Source: Nocardia rhizosphaerihabitans (lineage in GTDB: Bacteria > Actinomycetota > Actinomycetes > Mycobacteriales > Mycobacteriaceae). Taken from it: 64,000 nucleotides of DNA. Below, piece after piece: positions 25,388 through 33,393 of this stretch. Within the stretch, counting starts at the first letter, position 1; every line of letters begins with the position of its first letter. The DNA is taken from assembly GCF_014646295.1 (NCBI RefSeq), contig NZ_BMNE01000007.1, positions 1-64,000 of the forward strand, read 5' to 3'. The notes under the pieces are model-generated. The model was not told where the DNA came from. It ran no database searches and was given only the letters and a program-made list of their open reading frames with translations. The position numbers were made by a program, and so were the translations under genes.

Positions 25388-26641
25388 ATGAGCGCACTCT
25401 CCGGCACATTGGTGACGGTCGCCGAGGACCTGGACACGGTGACGACGGTCGGCCACGAGGACGATCCCGCCGAGGCGGGGACGTCGGCCGAGGCGGTCGC
25501 GCGGCTGTGGGCCTCGGTGCGCGACTGGTACGCGATGGGGACGACTCCGGCGATCCAGGTGTGTCTGCGCCGCAACGGCAAGATCGTGCTGAACCGGACC
25601 ATCGGCCACGGGTGGGGCAATGCGCCGAGGGACTCTCCTGACGCCGAGAAGATCCTGGCTACACCGGACACCCCGTTCTGCGGGTTCTCGACCGCGAAGG
25701 GTGTCGCCGCCACGGTGATGTCCATGCTCGTCGAGCAGGGCGCGTTCGCACTGAACGACCCTGTGTGCGAATACATTCCGGAGTTCGCCTCGCATCGCAA
25801 GGACCGGATCACCATCGGGCACGTGCTGTCGCATTCGGCGGGTGTCCCGTTCATCACGCCGCCGTACAAGGGCAGCGACGTGGTGCCCGACGAGGCGCTG
25901 GCCGTGTCGGCGCTCGCCGATCTCGTGCCGAGCTGGCCGCCGGGCCGGTTCCGCGTCTACCACGCACTGACCAGCGGACTGATCCAGCGTCTGCTGGTGC
26001 AACGCGCCACCGGCAAACGGATGCGGGAGCACCTTGCCGAGCAGGTGCTGGTTCCGTTCGGGTTCCGCTGGAACAACTTCGGCGTCGACCCGGCTGATCT
26101 CGGCAAGGTCGTGCCGAGTGTGAAGACCGGTCCGCCGCCGTCGCGGCTGTCGCTGTTCCTGGCGCGCAAGGCGCTCGGCGGGCGGATGGACAAGGCGTCA
26201 AAGTCCGACAACGACGCGTTCCTCACCGCCGAACTCCCCTCCGGCAACCTCGTGACCACCGCCTACGAGCTGTCGCGATTCTACGAAATCCTCACGCGGG
26301 GTGGCGAACTCGACGGCATCCGGATCATCGAGCCCACCACGCTGTTCGATGCGATCCGACCGGCCGACCGCATACCGGGTGCGGCGGGCCGGGTCAGCCG
26401 CGCGGGATTCGAGCTGGGCGGGCGACGGTCGAAGTTCGGCCGCGACACCCGATTCCACTTCGGCCGCAGCGGATTGACGACACAGTACGGCTGGGCCGAC
26501 CCCGAACGCGGGCTCGCGGGCGCGATCCTCACCAGCGGCAAAGCGGGCACCGACATCAACCGCCCCTCGCAGCTGGTCGCGCAGGTGTCCGACACCCTGC
26601 CGCGGCTCGACCGCGCACCGGAGTGGCTGAGCCTCAGGTGA
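25388..26641 (+). CDS. Serine hydrolase, beta-lactamase class C/esterase family
   Basis: 417 residues. The nucleophile motif is S101-T-A-K104 (SxxK), preceded by TPFCGFSTAKG. The usual Tyr-x-Asn motif appears as VYHALTSGL, with Ala in place of Asn, and the KTG-like motif as FGRSG. The family includes mycobacterial LipE-like esterases and penicillin-binding-like hydrolases. No signal peptide is seen, which points to a cytoplasmic esterase rather than a secreted beta-lactamase. The stop overlaps the convergent TetR gene by eight bases. Confidence 0.85.
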   Translation: MSALSGTLVTVAEDLDTVTTVGHEDDPAEAGTSAEAVARLWASVRDWYAMGTTPAIQVCLRRNGKIVLNRTIGHGWGNAPRDSPDAEKILATPDTPFCGFSTAKGVAATVMSMLVEQGAFALNDPVCEYIPEFASHRKDRITIGHVLSHSAGVPFITPPYKGSDVVPDEALAVSALADLVPSWPPGRFRVYHALTSGLIQRLLVQRATGKRMREHLAEQVLVPFGFRWNNFGVDPADLGKVVPSVKTGPPPSRLSLFLARKALGGRMDKASKSDNDAFLTAELPSGNLVTTAYELSRFYEILTRGGELDGIRIIEPTTLFDAIRPADRIPGAAGRVSRAGFELGGRRSKFGRDTRFHFGRSGLTTQYGWADPERGLAGAILTSGKAGTDINRPSQLVAQVSDTLPRLDRAPEWLSLR

Positions 26642-27269
26642 TCGCGGCGATGATCGCGCGCGCGACCCAGTCCGCGTACCGGTCCACAGACCAGCCCCTG
26701 GCGAGCACCAGCCGCTCGTAGGTGTCGATGGCGAGGTAGTTCCACAGGACGTCGCGAACCTCGTCGAGGTCGATCCCCGCCCGGAGCTGCCCCGTCTCGA
26801 GCAGATGCCGCCCCAGCATGGTCATCCCGACCAGGCCCTCCTCGGCCAGCTTGTCCCACACCGGGGTGAGCGAATCGTCGACGTGGCGACCGTCGCGAAT
26901 CAGGAACTGCACCTTGGCCGATCGCGCCTGCCGCTGCGCCAGGCCGTGGACGAACATCTCGATCTTGCGGCGCACGTCCGGCTCGGCGAGCATCGCCTGC
27001 TGTTCGGGCCGTAGATAGACGGGGACGTCCTCGTCGTCGCCCGCGATCACCACATCGAACACGGCCTTGGCCAGCGCCGCCTTCGTGCCGAACGCCTTGT
27101 ACACGCTCTCCGCCGACACGCCCGCCCGCTCGGCGACCGCCGCGATCGTCGTCGACCGGAACCCGTCGCGCTCGAACAACTCCTGCGCCGCGACCACCAT
27201 CGCGTGGCGACGCGCCCTTGCCTGCGCACGCCGCCCCGACGCGTCATACCGCCTCTTGACTTCGGTCAT
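26634..27269 (-). CDS. TetR-family transcriptional regulator
   Basis: 211 residues. The N-terminal helix-turn-helix (about 15-65) reads FRSTTIAAVAERAGVSAESVYKAFGTKAAL; the remainder is the helical ligand domain. The ATG at 27269 is preferred over a GTG one codon upstream. It is divergent from a SnoaL-like gene at 27342, and the AT-rich region between them carries a TCCAAT/ATTGGA dyad, so it probably represses that gene and itself. Confidence 0.9.
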   Translation of the reverse strand: MTEVKRRYDASGRRAQARARRHAMVVAAQELFERDGFRSTTIAAVAERAGVSAESVYKAFGTKAALAKAVFDVVIAGDDEDVPVYLRPEQQAMLAEPDVRRKIEMFVHGLAQRQARSAKVQFLIRDGRHVDDSLTPVWDKLAEEGLVGMTMLGRHLLETGQLRAGIDLDEVRDVLWNYLAIDTYERLVLARGWSVDRYADWVARAIIAAIT

Positions 27270-27275
27270 CACCGG

Positions 27276-27316
27276 TCCAATAATTTTAGATACAGTCCGA
27301 CTTTACCCAAATTGGA
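27276..27316. promoter_or_regulatory. AT-rich divergent promoter with inverted half-sites
   Basis: The 72 bases between the TetR gene and the SnoaL-like gene are markedly AT-rich for this window. TCCAAT at 27276-27281 and ATTGGA at 27311-27316 are inverted half-sites 29 bases apart, flanking TAATTTTAGATACAGT, which could contain -10 boxes. They are candidate TetR-regulator contacts. Confidence 0.4.
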
Positions 27317-27341
27317 GTTCTATCACAGACGGAGCGTCATC

Positions 27342-27887
27342 ATGAACACCATCAGCCCCAGGGTCGTGGCCGACGACCTGACATCCGTGGCGATCCGCGG
27401 CATCCACCTCATGGTCGACGGCAGCGTCGCCGACCTCGCCGAGGTCACCCATCCCGACGGCTTCACCCGGGAACGCAAGGCGGCGCCGCCGTGGGCCCGC
27501 GGAAGCGGCCCCGAGGCGATCCACGCGCTGGCCGAGTGGCTGCGCGACGCCTTCACCGACATGTCCTACGACATCCATGCCACGGCCGTCGAGAACGACC
27601 TGGTGACCGTCTACGCGACGATGCACGGCCGCCAGATCGGCCCGTTGGTCTTCTACACCGAAGACGGCGCGGTGGACAACGCCTTCCCCGCCACCGGCAA
27701 GACCTTCGCGATGACCGAATCGCACTGGTTCCGCATGCGCGACGGCAAGATCTTCGAACACTGGGCCAACCGTGACGACCTCGGCATGGCCAGGCAACTC
27801 GGCTGGCTGCCGCCCTCCCCGGTGTTCCTGCTGCGATCCATCCAGCTCGAGCGGCGTGCGGTCCGCGAGGTCCGCTCCGGCCGCTGA
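27342..27887 (+). CDS. SnoaL-like/NTF2-fold protein
   Basis: 181 residues with the SnoaL-like polyketide-cyclase/ester-cyclase pattern: a central block with VENDLVTVYATMHGRQIG, a catalytic-region block, and FRMRDGKIFEHWANRDDLGMARQLG near the end. Such proteins are small soluble enzymes or binding proteins with an alpha+beta barrel. GGAG lies eight bases before the ATG. Divergent from the TetR gene, which likely controls it. Substrate unknown. Confidence 0.85.
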   Translation: MNTISPRVVADDLTSVAIRGIHLMVDGSVADLAEVTHPDGFTRERKAAPPWARGSGPEAIHALAEWLRDAFTDMSYDIHATAVENDLVTVYATMHGRQIGPLVFYTEDGAVDNAFPATGKTFAMTESHWFRMRDGKIFEHWANRDDLGMARQLGWLPPSPVFLLRSIQLERRAVREVRSGR

Positions 27888-27904
27888 TCAGTCCATGGCG
27901 ACCC

Positions 27905-28375
27905 TCAGAACGGCTTGGTGGGCAGGTACTTCCCGTCGAGGGTGATGACGGCGCGTTCGCCGCCCTCGGGGTCGGCGACCTTGCACACGTCGAGCTTGAA
28001 GTTGATCGCGCTGATGATGCCGTCGCCGAACTGCTCGTGCACCAGCGCCTTGAGGGTGGTGCCGTAGACCTGCAGCATCTCGTAGAAGCGGTAGATCGTC
28101 GGATCGGTCGGGATGCCGCCGGGGATCGAGCCGCGGGTGGGGATCGTCTGCAGCAGGGTCGCCGCCTCGCTGTCGAGGCCGAGCAGCTCGGCAACGGCCA
28201 CCGCGGACGGCGCTGGCAGGGCGTGCTGGCCGAGGACAGCGGCAGTCACGAAGGCGACCGACAGGCCAGCGGCGTCGGCGATCTCCTGCCAGGTCAGGTC
28301 TTTCGCCGTCTTCGCGGCGACCGCGGTGACGGCCAGGGACTGGCGGGCGGAGGGGTCGAATTGTGCGTGCACCAT
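27905..28375 (-). CDS. cynS: Cyanate hydratase (cyanase)
   Basis: 156 residues, the same length as Escherichia coli CynS. Converts cyanate and bicarbonate to ammonia and carbon dioxide through carbamate. The catalytic C-terminal domain is nearly invariant: IPTDPTIYRFYEMLQVYGTT (catalytic Arg and Glu), FGDGIISAINFKLDV (catalytic Ser) and the terminal DGKYLPTKPF. The N-terminal helical domain binds like a helix-turn-helix. The ATG at 28375 gives the standard length; an in-frame ATG at 28390 would add five residues. Follows cynT after 25 bases. Confidence 0.97.
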   Translation of the reverse strand: MVHAQFDPSARQSLAVTAVAAKTAKDLTWQEIADAAGLSVAFVTAAVLGQHALPAPSAVAVAELLGLDSEAATLLQTIPTRGSIPGGIPTDPTIYRFYEMLQVYGTTLKALVHEQFGDGIISAINFKLDVCKVADPEGGERAVITLDGKYLPTKPF

Positions 28376-28400
28376 GATGTGCGTTTCCATTCTTCGGGAT

Positions 28401-29009
28401 TCAGGCGGCTGGGGTGGTCGCGGAGTCCGCACCGTCGACCACGGTCACCGTGCCGGTGCCGATGTCGAACACCCAGCCCTCGGCGACAAGGGCACCGTCG
28501 GCCAGCGCGCGGGTAACGGACGGGTGGGTGGCCAGATTCGACAGCTGCGCAACGACATTGGCGCGCACGAGCGTCGACACGGGATCGGCGGCCCCAGCGC
28601 CGACGCGGGCGGCAGTGGCATCGGTGTGCCGCAGCCATTGGGCGATCGTCGGAAGCGCGCCGAGATCGTGACGCTCGGCGACCGCGGTCATCGCGCCGCA
28701 GCCGGAATGACCACAGACGACGACCCGCGAGACACCGAGCACCGCGACCGCGTATTCGATGCTGGCGGCGATCCCGTCGCCACCGGACGCATAGGCGGGC
28801 ACGAGGTTGCCCGCGGTACGGATCACGAACAGCTCGCCCGGCTCACTGGTGGTGATCAGCTCCGGGACGACGCGGGCGTCGGAGCAGCTGATGAACAGCG
28901 TGTGGGGCGTGTGGGGCGTGTGGTTCGTCGCCAGTTCGGCGAAAAGCGCTGCCTTGCCGGGGTAGACGTCGTGCTGGAAGTGCGTGACGCCGCTCGCGAG
29001 GTCGGTCAT
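28401..29009 (-). CDS. cynT: Beta-class carbonic anhydrase
   Basis: 202 residues. Zinc ligands C42 (in SCSDAR), H101 and C104 (in GHSGCGAM), with the Asp44-Arg46 dyad, identify a beta-carbonic anhydrase. Beside cynS it supplies bicarbonate to cyanase, the CynT role. A short Thr-Pro-His repeat (residues 28-37) comes from a 9-base tandem repeat in the gene near 28905-28925. It lies between the LysR gene and cynS on the same strand. Confidence 0.95.
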   Translation of the reverse strand: MTDLASGVTHFQHDVYPGKAALFAELATNHTPHTPHTLFISCSDARVVPELITTSEPGELFVIRTAGNLVPAYASGGDGIAASIEYAVAVLGVSRVVVCGHSGCGAMTAVAERHDLGALPTIAQWLRHTDATAARVGAGAADPVSTLVRANVVAQLSNLATHPSVTRALADGALVAEGWVFDIGTGTVTVVDGADSATTPAA

Positions 29010-29073
29010 GGATCGCTCCCTTCGGTGGGTGCCGGCTCGGTGTTGCTGTTCGAGATCCAGCCTGCCCGTCAGG

Positions 29074-29092
29074 GGTTATAGCGTCCAATACC
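29074..29092. promoter_or_regulatory. Candidate LysR/CynR site before cynT
   Basis: GGTTAT and AATACC flank a 7-base centre (AGCGTCC) in the 111-base gap upstream of cynT. The arms form an imperfect dyad of the size LysR-type regulators bind. The cynR gene lies just upstream. Assignment is by position and shape only. Confidence 0.4.
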
Positions 29093-29120
29093 TGGTTCCA
29101 ACCGTTTCGATCGGTGTCAT

Positions 29121-30011
29121 CTATGGCGCGAACTCGCCCGCCGTATCCTGGGCGATCGCGGCGAAGGCGCGCGCGGCGGCCGAGTGATAGGCGGTGCCGC
29201 GGCGCAGCAGTTCCACCGTGCGGCTCGGCAGCGCGGGCTCTAATGCGACCGGACGCAGGTCGGGGTGCGCGCGGGCGATCGCATCGGGCAGCACGGTGCC
29301 GAGCGTGCCGCGGCGGGTGAATTCGACGAGCGCGCTGATCGAGTTCGCTTCGATCGCGATGCGCGGCGCAACACCGCAGTCGGCGAGATAGTCGTCGATG
29401 TAGGCGCGCGTCGCGAAGTCGCGGCTGAGCAGCGCCAAGGGCTGGACGGCGAGGTCCCCGATCGGCAGCGCCCCCGCGTGCGTGGCCAGGGCGTGGCCGG
29501 CGCCGACCACCAGGCTCAGGTCCTCGGTGAACAGGGCAGTGCAGTCGATGCCCGCGGTGTGGGTGCCACTGAACGCGATACCCAGATCGAGGGTGTCGGC
29601 GAGCAAGTCCTCTTCGAGCCGGTCCTGCGTGGTCTCGGTGACCGCGACGGTGACATTCGGATGCGCCCGGTGGAACCGGTCCATCAGCGGGCCGATGAGG
29701 TAGGCGGTGATCGTCGGCGTCATCGCCACGCGCAGGTGCCCCCTGGTCAGATCCTGCACATCGTGGACGGCACGTTCGCCCGCCTCGAGGTCGCGCAACG
29801 CATTGCGCGCGTGCTCGGCGTACACCTGACCGGCGTCGGTGAGGCGCACCGTCCACCCGGAGCGATCGAGCAACTGCACGCCCAGCAGCCGCTCGAGCTG
29901 TTTGATCTGCTGCGACAGCGTCGGCTGGGAGATGTGCAGCGCCTCGGCCGCCCTGGTGAAGTTCCCGTGGTCGGCGACGGCGAGCAGGTACCGGATATGA
30001 CGCAGCTCCAT
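29121..30011 (-). CDS. cynR: LysR-family regulator of the cyanate operon
   Basis: 296 residues. The N-terminus (MELRHIRYLLAVADHGNFTR, helix-turn-helix SQPTLSQQIKQLERLLG) closely resembles CynR, followed by the LysR effector domain. It is upstream of cynT and cynS on the same strand, 111 bases away, rather than divergent as in Escherichia coli. It probably activates cynTS when cyanate is present. The ATG at 30011 is preferred to a GTG two codons upstream; neither has a strong ribosome site. Confidence 0.85.
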   Translation of the reverse strand: MELRHIRYLLAVADHGNFTRAAEALHISQPTLSQQIKQLERLLGVQLLDRSGWTVRLTDAGQVYAEHARNALRDLEAGERAVHDVQDLTRGHLRVAMTPTITAYLIGPLMDRFHRAHPNVTVAVTETTQDRLEEDLLADTLDLGIAFSGTHTAGIDCTALFTEDLSLVVGAGHALATHAGALPIGDLAVQPLALLSRDFATRAYIDDYLADCGVAPRIAIEANSISALVEFTRRGTLGTVLPDAIARAHPDLRPVALEPALPSRTVELLRRGTAYHSAAARAFAAIAQDTAGEFAP

Positions 30012-30081
30012 GGTCACCAGGATAGATAGCGACTATCGAATCGACCGGGACCGCAAGACGGCCGCTATCGCGTGCCGGAAA

Positions 30082-30666
30082 CTACGCGGGATCGACGACG
30101 ACCACTGTTCCCGTCGGTGCGTCCAGCAGATCTATCGTGCGGGCGGCGGCCGAGTCGACATGGATGCGCGGATGTTCCGGCTGAGTCGACTCGTAATAGG
30201 TTCCGGGGCCGTAGAACTGGCCGTAGCGCACCACGACGCCGCCCGCGTCGAGCACCGCGGCCTCGTGCGCGGCGATCACCGCGCCGCGCCCAGCGGGCGG
30301 CTGCCAGGCGATGCTCTGGGCGAGAAAGCGTTTCGCGCCTGCCGCGGCCGCGGCGGCGAGCAGATTCGCGGTGCCCTCGGTGCGGATGCGTGCGTTCGCC
30401 TCACCGGAGGTCGCCAGATCGGCGACGTCGTCGGGGAGGTCGGTGAGCTGGTGCATGACCAGGTCGGGCGCGAAGTCGGTGACGGCGGCGGCGAGGCCGG
30501 GCGCGTCGTAGACGTCGTGCACGATCGGGTGTGCTCCGGTGGCGCGGATCGCTGCCGCCTTGGCCGGGGAGCGCGTCAGGCCTGCTATCTCGTGGCCCGC
30601 GCCGATCAGCAGCGGCAGCAATCGCGTTCCGATGACGCCCGTGGCGCCTGCGAGAAAGATACGCAC
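30082..30666 (-). CDS. NAD(P)-dependent epimerase/reductase-like protein
   Basis: 194 residues with the Rossmann NAD(P) motif GATGVIGTRLLP at 7-18 and an atypical-SDR plan: EGTANLLAAAAAAGAKRFLAQS, then VVRYGQFYGPGTYY. It is shorter than full epimerases (about 300) because the C-terminal substrate part is small. The last residues (TVVVVDPA) complete the fold, so this is probably a short member rather than a truncated gene. Substrate unknown. Confidence 0.8.
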   Translation of the reverse strand: MRIFLAGATGVIGTRLLPLLIGAGHEIAGLTRSPAKAAAIRATGAHPIVHDVYDAPGLAAAVTDFAPDLVMHQLTDLPDDVADLATSGEANARIRTEGTANLLAAAAAAGAKRFLAQSIAWQPPAGRGAVIAAHEAAVLDAGGVVVRYGQFYGPGTYYESTQPEHPRIHVDSAAARTIDLLDAPTGTVVVVDPA

Positions 30667-30707
30667 GCCCCGACTTTAACCGGAGCCGCACGCCACGGGC
30701 CGGGAGG

Positions 30708-30995
30708 TCAGGCTCCGATCACCGCGTTCATGATCGTGCCCGCACTCGTCGCCACGGCGCCGCCCGCCATGGCACTGGCGATCATCTTCGGCGACTGCAG
30801 ACCGCCGCCGTTCCACTTCTCCCAGGCGAATCGTCCGCCGCCGTAGGTGATGGCGGTGACGCCGGACAGCAGGATCATCCAGGTGAAGTACCGGCCCAAT
30901 TGCAAGACCTTCTCCGCCATCGGCGGGGCTTCCGGCGTGGGATTGCCGACCTGCGCGAGAACGGCGCCGTCCAACACAGCCAGGATCATGCTCAC
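30708..30995 (-). CDS. Small two-helix membrane protein, VirB2/TrbC pilin-like
   Basis: 95 residues with two hydrophobic segments (about 38-57, YFTWMILLSGVTAITYGGG, and about 72-93, IASAMAGGAVATSAGTIM) separated by a short polar loop. This arrangement resembles VirB2/TrbC-type pilins of conjugation systems, though no other conjugation gene is nearby. GTG at 30995 was chosen because AAGGAG lies seven bases upstream; an ATG two codons later is the alternative. Family placement is tentative. Confidence 0.6.
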   Translation of the reverse strand: MSMILAVLDGAVLAQVGNPTPEAPPMAEKVLQLGRYFTWMILLSGVTAITYGGGRFAWEKWNGGGLQSPKMIASAMAGGAVATSAGTIMNAVIGA

Positions 30996-31068
30996 GATCG
31001 TGCTCCTTCGTCGGTTGTTCGTGGTGAAGCCGATGTCGAGAACTCGTGACGCGGTAGAGCCCAGATCT

Positions 31069-31082
31069 ATTGAACATTCAAT
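31069..31082. promoter_or_regulatory. Small perfect inverted repeat in a gene-free stretch
   Basis: ATTGA-ACAT-TCAAT is a perfect dyad 74 bases upstream of the membrane-protein start at 30995. The surrounding 291-base gap (30996-31286) holds no supported gene. The dyad may be an operator for the minus-strand gene. Confidence 0.3.
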
Positions 31083-31286
31083 CTCAGGCCGCTTCGATGG
31101 CGTGCCCGACACTCCGCGACGAACATGACCGCCGTCACACCTGTCGGGCCGTGTCGTCGTCGCGCCCTGCCCCTACTATCGAAAGCGCGGGGCTTGTCCA
31201 GAATCGGCGCGACGAGGCGCTGACCACCACCTTCATCGCTGAGCGCGCGCAGCGCGCCGCATCTACCGTACCGCGAGGAGGGGCAA

Positions 31287-31433
31287 ATGGCTTTCCTGAT
31301 TTCGTTGATCTTCGCGTTTCTTCTGGTGACCGCAGCTGTAGTAGCGGCCTCTTACGCGACTGTTTTTCTGACCTATTGGTTTGAATCTCGCCGGATCCGT
31401 CGCGATCGGTCGGGTCCGCACCCCGCACACTGA
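31287..31433 (+). CDS. 48-residue single-pass membrane peptide
   Basis: A short frame with good coding signals: GAGGAGG lies six bases before the ATG. The product starts MAFLISLIFAFLLVTAAVVA, a single long hydrophobic helix running to about residue 32, then a strongly basic tail (ESRRIRRDRSG) that fits a cytoplasmic C-terminus. It ends 18 bases before a strong hairpin terminator. No family is recognised; small membrane peptides of this type can tune transporters or sensors. The frame is less GC-rich than its neighbours. Confidence 0.65.
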   Translation: MAFLISLIFAFLLVTAAVVAASYATVFLTYWFESRRIRRDRSGPHPAH

Positions 31434-31450
31434 TCTGTGCCCCGCTATGG

Positions 31451-31487
31451 CGATGCCCCGCGACCCGACATCGGTCGCGGGGCATCG
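31451..31487. terminator. Strong bidirectional hairpin terminator
   Basis: Perfect 15-base stem (CGATGCCCCGCGACC and GGTCGCGGGGCATCG) with a 7-base loop between the plus-strand membrane peptide and the 3' end of the minus-strand response-regulator gene. It probably serves both. Confidence 0.85.
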
Positions 31488-31498
31488 TCGTCGAGCGG

Positions 31499-32140
31499 TC
31501 AGTACGGTTCGAGACCCACCTGCGTGGCGATCACCGCCGCTTGCACGCGCGACTGCACGCCGAGCTTGGTCAGCACCCGCGAGACGTGCGTCTTCACGGT
31601 AGCTTCGCCGATGTGCAGGCGGCTGCCGATCTGCTGGTTCGACAGTCCGGCGCCCAGACCCGCGAGCACCTGCCGTTCGCGGTCGGTGAGGGCGGACAGG
31701 TCGGGTGGGGCGAGGGCCGTCGCCCTGGGCAGCGCGGCGATCACCGCGCGGGTCACCTTCGGGTCGAGCACCGCGTCGCCGTCGGCCACGGCGAGGACGG
31801 CGCGAACCAGTTCGTCGCCACCGACGGATTTGAGCAGAAAGCCGCTCGCGCCCGCCGCGAGCGCACCGAGGACGTAGTCGTCGATGGCGAAGGTGGTGAG
31901 TACCAGCACCTTCGCGGTCGTTTCGGCGACCACCGCCGCGGTGGCCTCGAGCCCGTCGACGCGCGGCATGCGCACGTCCATGAGCACCACGTCGGGACGC
32001 AGCGCACGGGCCTGCTGGAGCGCGGCGACGCCGTCGCCCGCCTCGCCGACGACCCGGATCTGCCCGGACGATTCGAGCAGCATGGTGATGCCGGCCCGGA
32101 TGGTGGCGTGATCGTCGGCCACCACGACTGTCACCGTCAT
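31499..32140 (-). CDS. NarL-family response regulator
   Basis: 213 residues. The receiver domain (1-120) has the acidic pair D9-D10, phospho-acceptor D55 in VVLMDVRMPRVDG and the conserved Lys in GFLLKSVGG. The C-terminal LuxR-type helix-turn-helix (about 150-210) reads LTDRERQVLAGLGAGLSNQQ. It is encoded directly after its sensor kinase (ATGA overlap at 32137-32140), so the two form one two-component system. Target genes cannot be told; the membrane protein gene at 33394 is divergent from the kinase. Confidence 0.93.
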   Translation of the reverse strand: MTVTVVVADDHATIRAGITMLLESSGQIRVVGEAGDGVAALQQARALRPDVVLMDVRMPRVDGLEATAAVVAETTAKVLVLTTFAIDDYVLGALAAGASGFLLKSVGGDELVRAVLAVADGDAVLDPKVTRAVIAALPRATALAPPDLSALTDRERQVLAGLGAGLSNQQIGSRLHIGEATVKTHVSRVLTKLGVQSRVQAAVIATQVGLEPY

Positions 32141-33285
32141 CGGTCCCCCAGCGGAATCCGCGCCCGCACCCACCAGCTGCCGTCTTCGGCACCCGCGGTG
32201 AGGGTGCCATCCATGGACTCGGCGCGAAAGCTCATGTTGCGCAGTCCATTTCCCTGTCCTTCGGGCTTCCCTGGCTCGATCGGATTCGAGGCCGTCACCA
32301 CGACCCGGTTGGCGTCGCGGCGGACGTCGATCGCCAGCGGCGCGCCCGGTGCGTGCTTGGTCGCGTTCGCGATCGTCTCGCCCAGGATGCGGGTGATCAC
32401 CGCTTCGACGGCGGTGGGCAGTGGCAGGTCGTCCTGCCGTCGCAAGGTCACCGCACCGCCCGCGGCGTGGGCGGCGTCGATCAGCCCGTCGAGGGAGGAG
32501 AGCCGGGCCGTGACGGCGGTGTCGTCAGGTGCGGTCAGCAGGTCGATCGTCGCGCGCATCTCGTCGAGCGCGGCCAGGCTGCCCGCGCGAATCGACTGCA
32601 GGACGGCGGTATCGCCCGGATTCTTCTGCGCTACCTCCGCGAGGATGGCGACCGCGGACAGGTGGCCGGCCACCGTGTCGTGCAGATCCCTGGCCACCCG
32701 TCGGCGTTCGTCGCCGAGGGCGGCGGAGCGTTCGGCGTCGCGCGCCGCGAGTTCGGCGCGGGCGGCGTTGCGTTCCACCCCGACCATGCGGCGGGAGGCG
32801 CGCACGGCCCGCGCGTAGCCCAGCGGCGACCAGGTGAGCGCGACGCCGATCAAACCGACGTACAGCGCCGCTCTGAGCCCGAAGACTGCCATCGCCAGCA
32901 GGGAACCGCCCGCGGTCACCAACACCGCGAACCAGCCGACCACCGCACTCAGCCGGTCGGAGCCGGTGCTGACGGCCAGGAAGATCACGTCGGTCAGGGC
33001 GATCCACAGCGGCAGCGACGGTCCGAACACGAAATCGCCTGCCAGCAGGGCGACCATCAGCCCGAAGGCGAGAGCGGGCCTGCGTTGCGCGGTCAGCTGG
33101 ATGGCGAATGCCGCGCACAGCAGCGCCACTTTCACCGGCGACGGATACAGATCGCGTTCGATGACGATCGACCAGCCGCCCGCGGCCCACAGCAACAACC
33201 CGACCAGGAATACGCCGACGGCGGCCGAGGTCGAGCTGTCGAAGGCGTCCGCGAGCCGGTCCATGGGCGTGCGGGACGGGGGCAT
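32137..33285 (-). CDS. NarL-type sensor histidine kinase
   Basis: 382 residues. Four or five hydrophobic segments between about 22 and 155 form the sensor. The HisKA_3 dimerisation domain follows, with phospho-acceptor H202 in VARDLHDTVAGH. The ATPase domain has ILGETIANATKHAPG (N-box) and QGNGLRNM (G-box). This is the short membrane-sensor class common in actinobacteria. The ATG at 33285 gives the first complete membrane helix. It overlaps the response-regulator gene. Signal unknown. Confidence 0.9.
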   Translation of the reverse strand: MPPSRTPMDRLADAFDSSTSAAVGVFLVGLLLWAAGGWSIVIERDLYPSPVKVALLCAAFAIQLTAQRRPALAFGLMVALLAGDFVFGPSLPLWIALTDVIFLAVSTGSDRLSAVVGWFAVLVTAGGSLLAMAVFGLRAALYVGLIGVALTWSPLGYARAVRASRRMVGVERNAARAELAARDAERSAALGDERRRVARDLHDTVAGHLSAVAILAEVAQKNPGDTAVLQSIRAGSLAALDEMRATIDLLTAPDDTAVTARLSSLDGLIDAAHAAGGAVTLRRQDDLPLPTAVEAVITRILGETIANATKHAPGAPLAIDVRRDANRVVVTASNPIEPGKPEGQGNGLRNMSFRAESMDGTLTAGAEDGSWWVRARIPLGDR

Positions 33286-33393
33286 GCCCCATTTCAGCAC
33301 ACCGCCGCCACGCCCCGGGTCCCCCGAAAGACGGACCACCCGCGCGCCACCAGCGGGACGACAGCGCACGGGTGTGCCCGGCACAGTAGGGAA

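Noticed and set aside
31069..31082. An SOS (LexA) box
   Set aside because: GAACATTC lacks the GAAC-N4-GTTC form; it is only a short palindrome.
30708..31500. An integrated mobile element
   Set aside because: There is no integrase, transposase, relaxase or flanking direct repeat; one pilin-like gene and lower GC are not enough.
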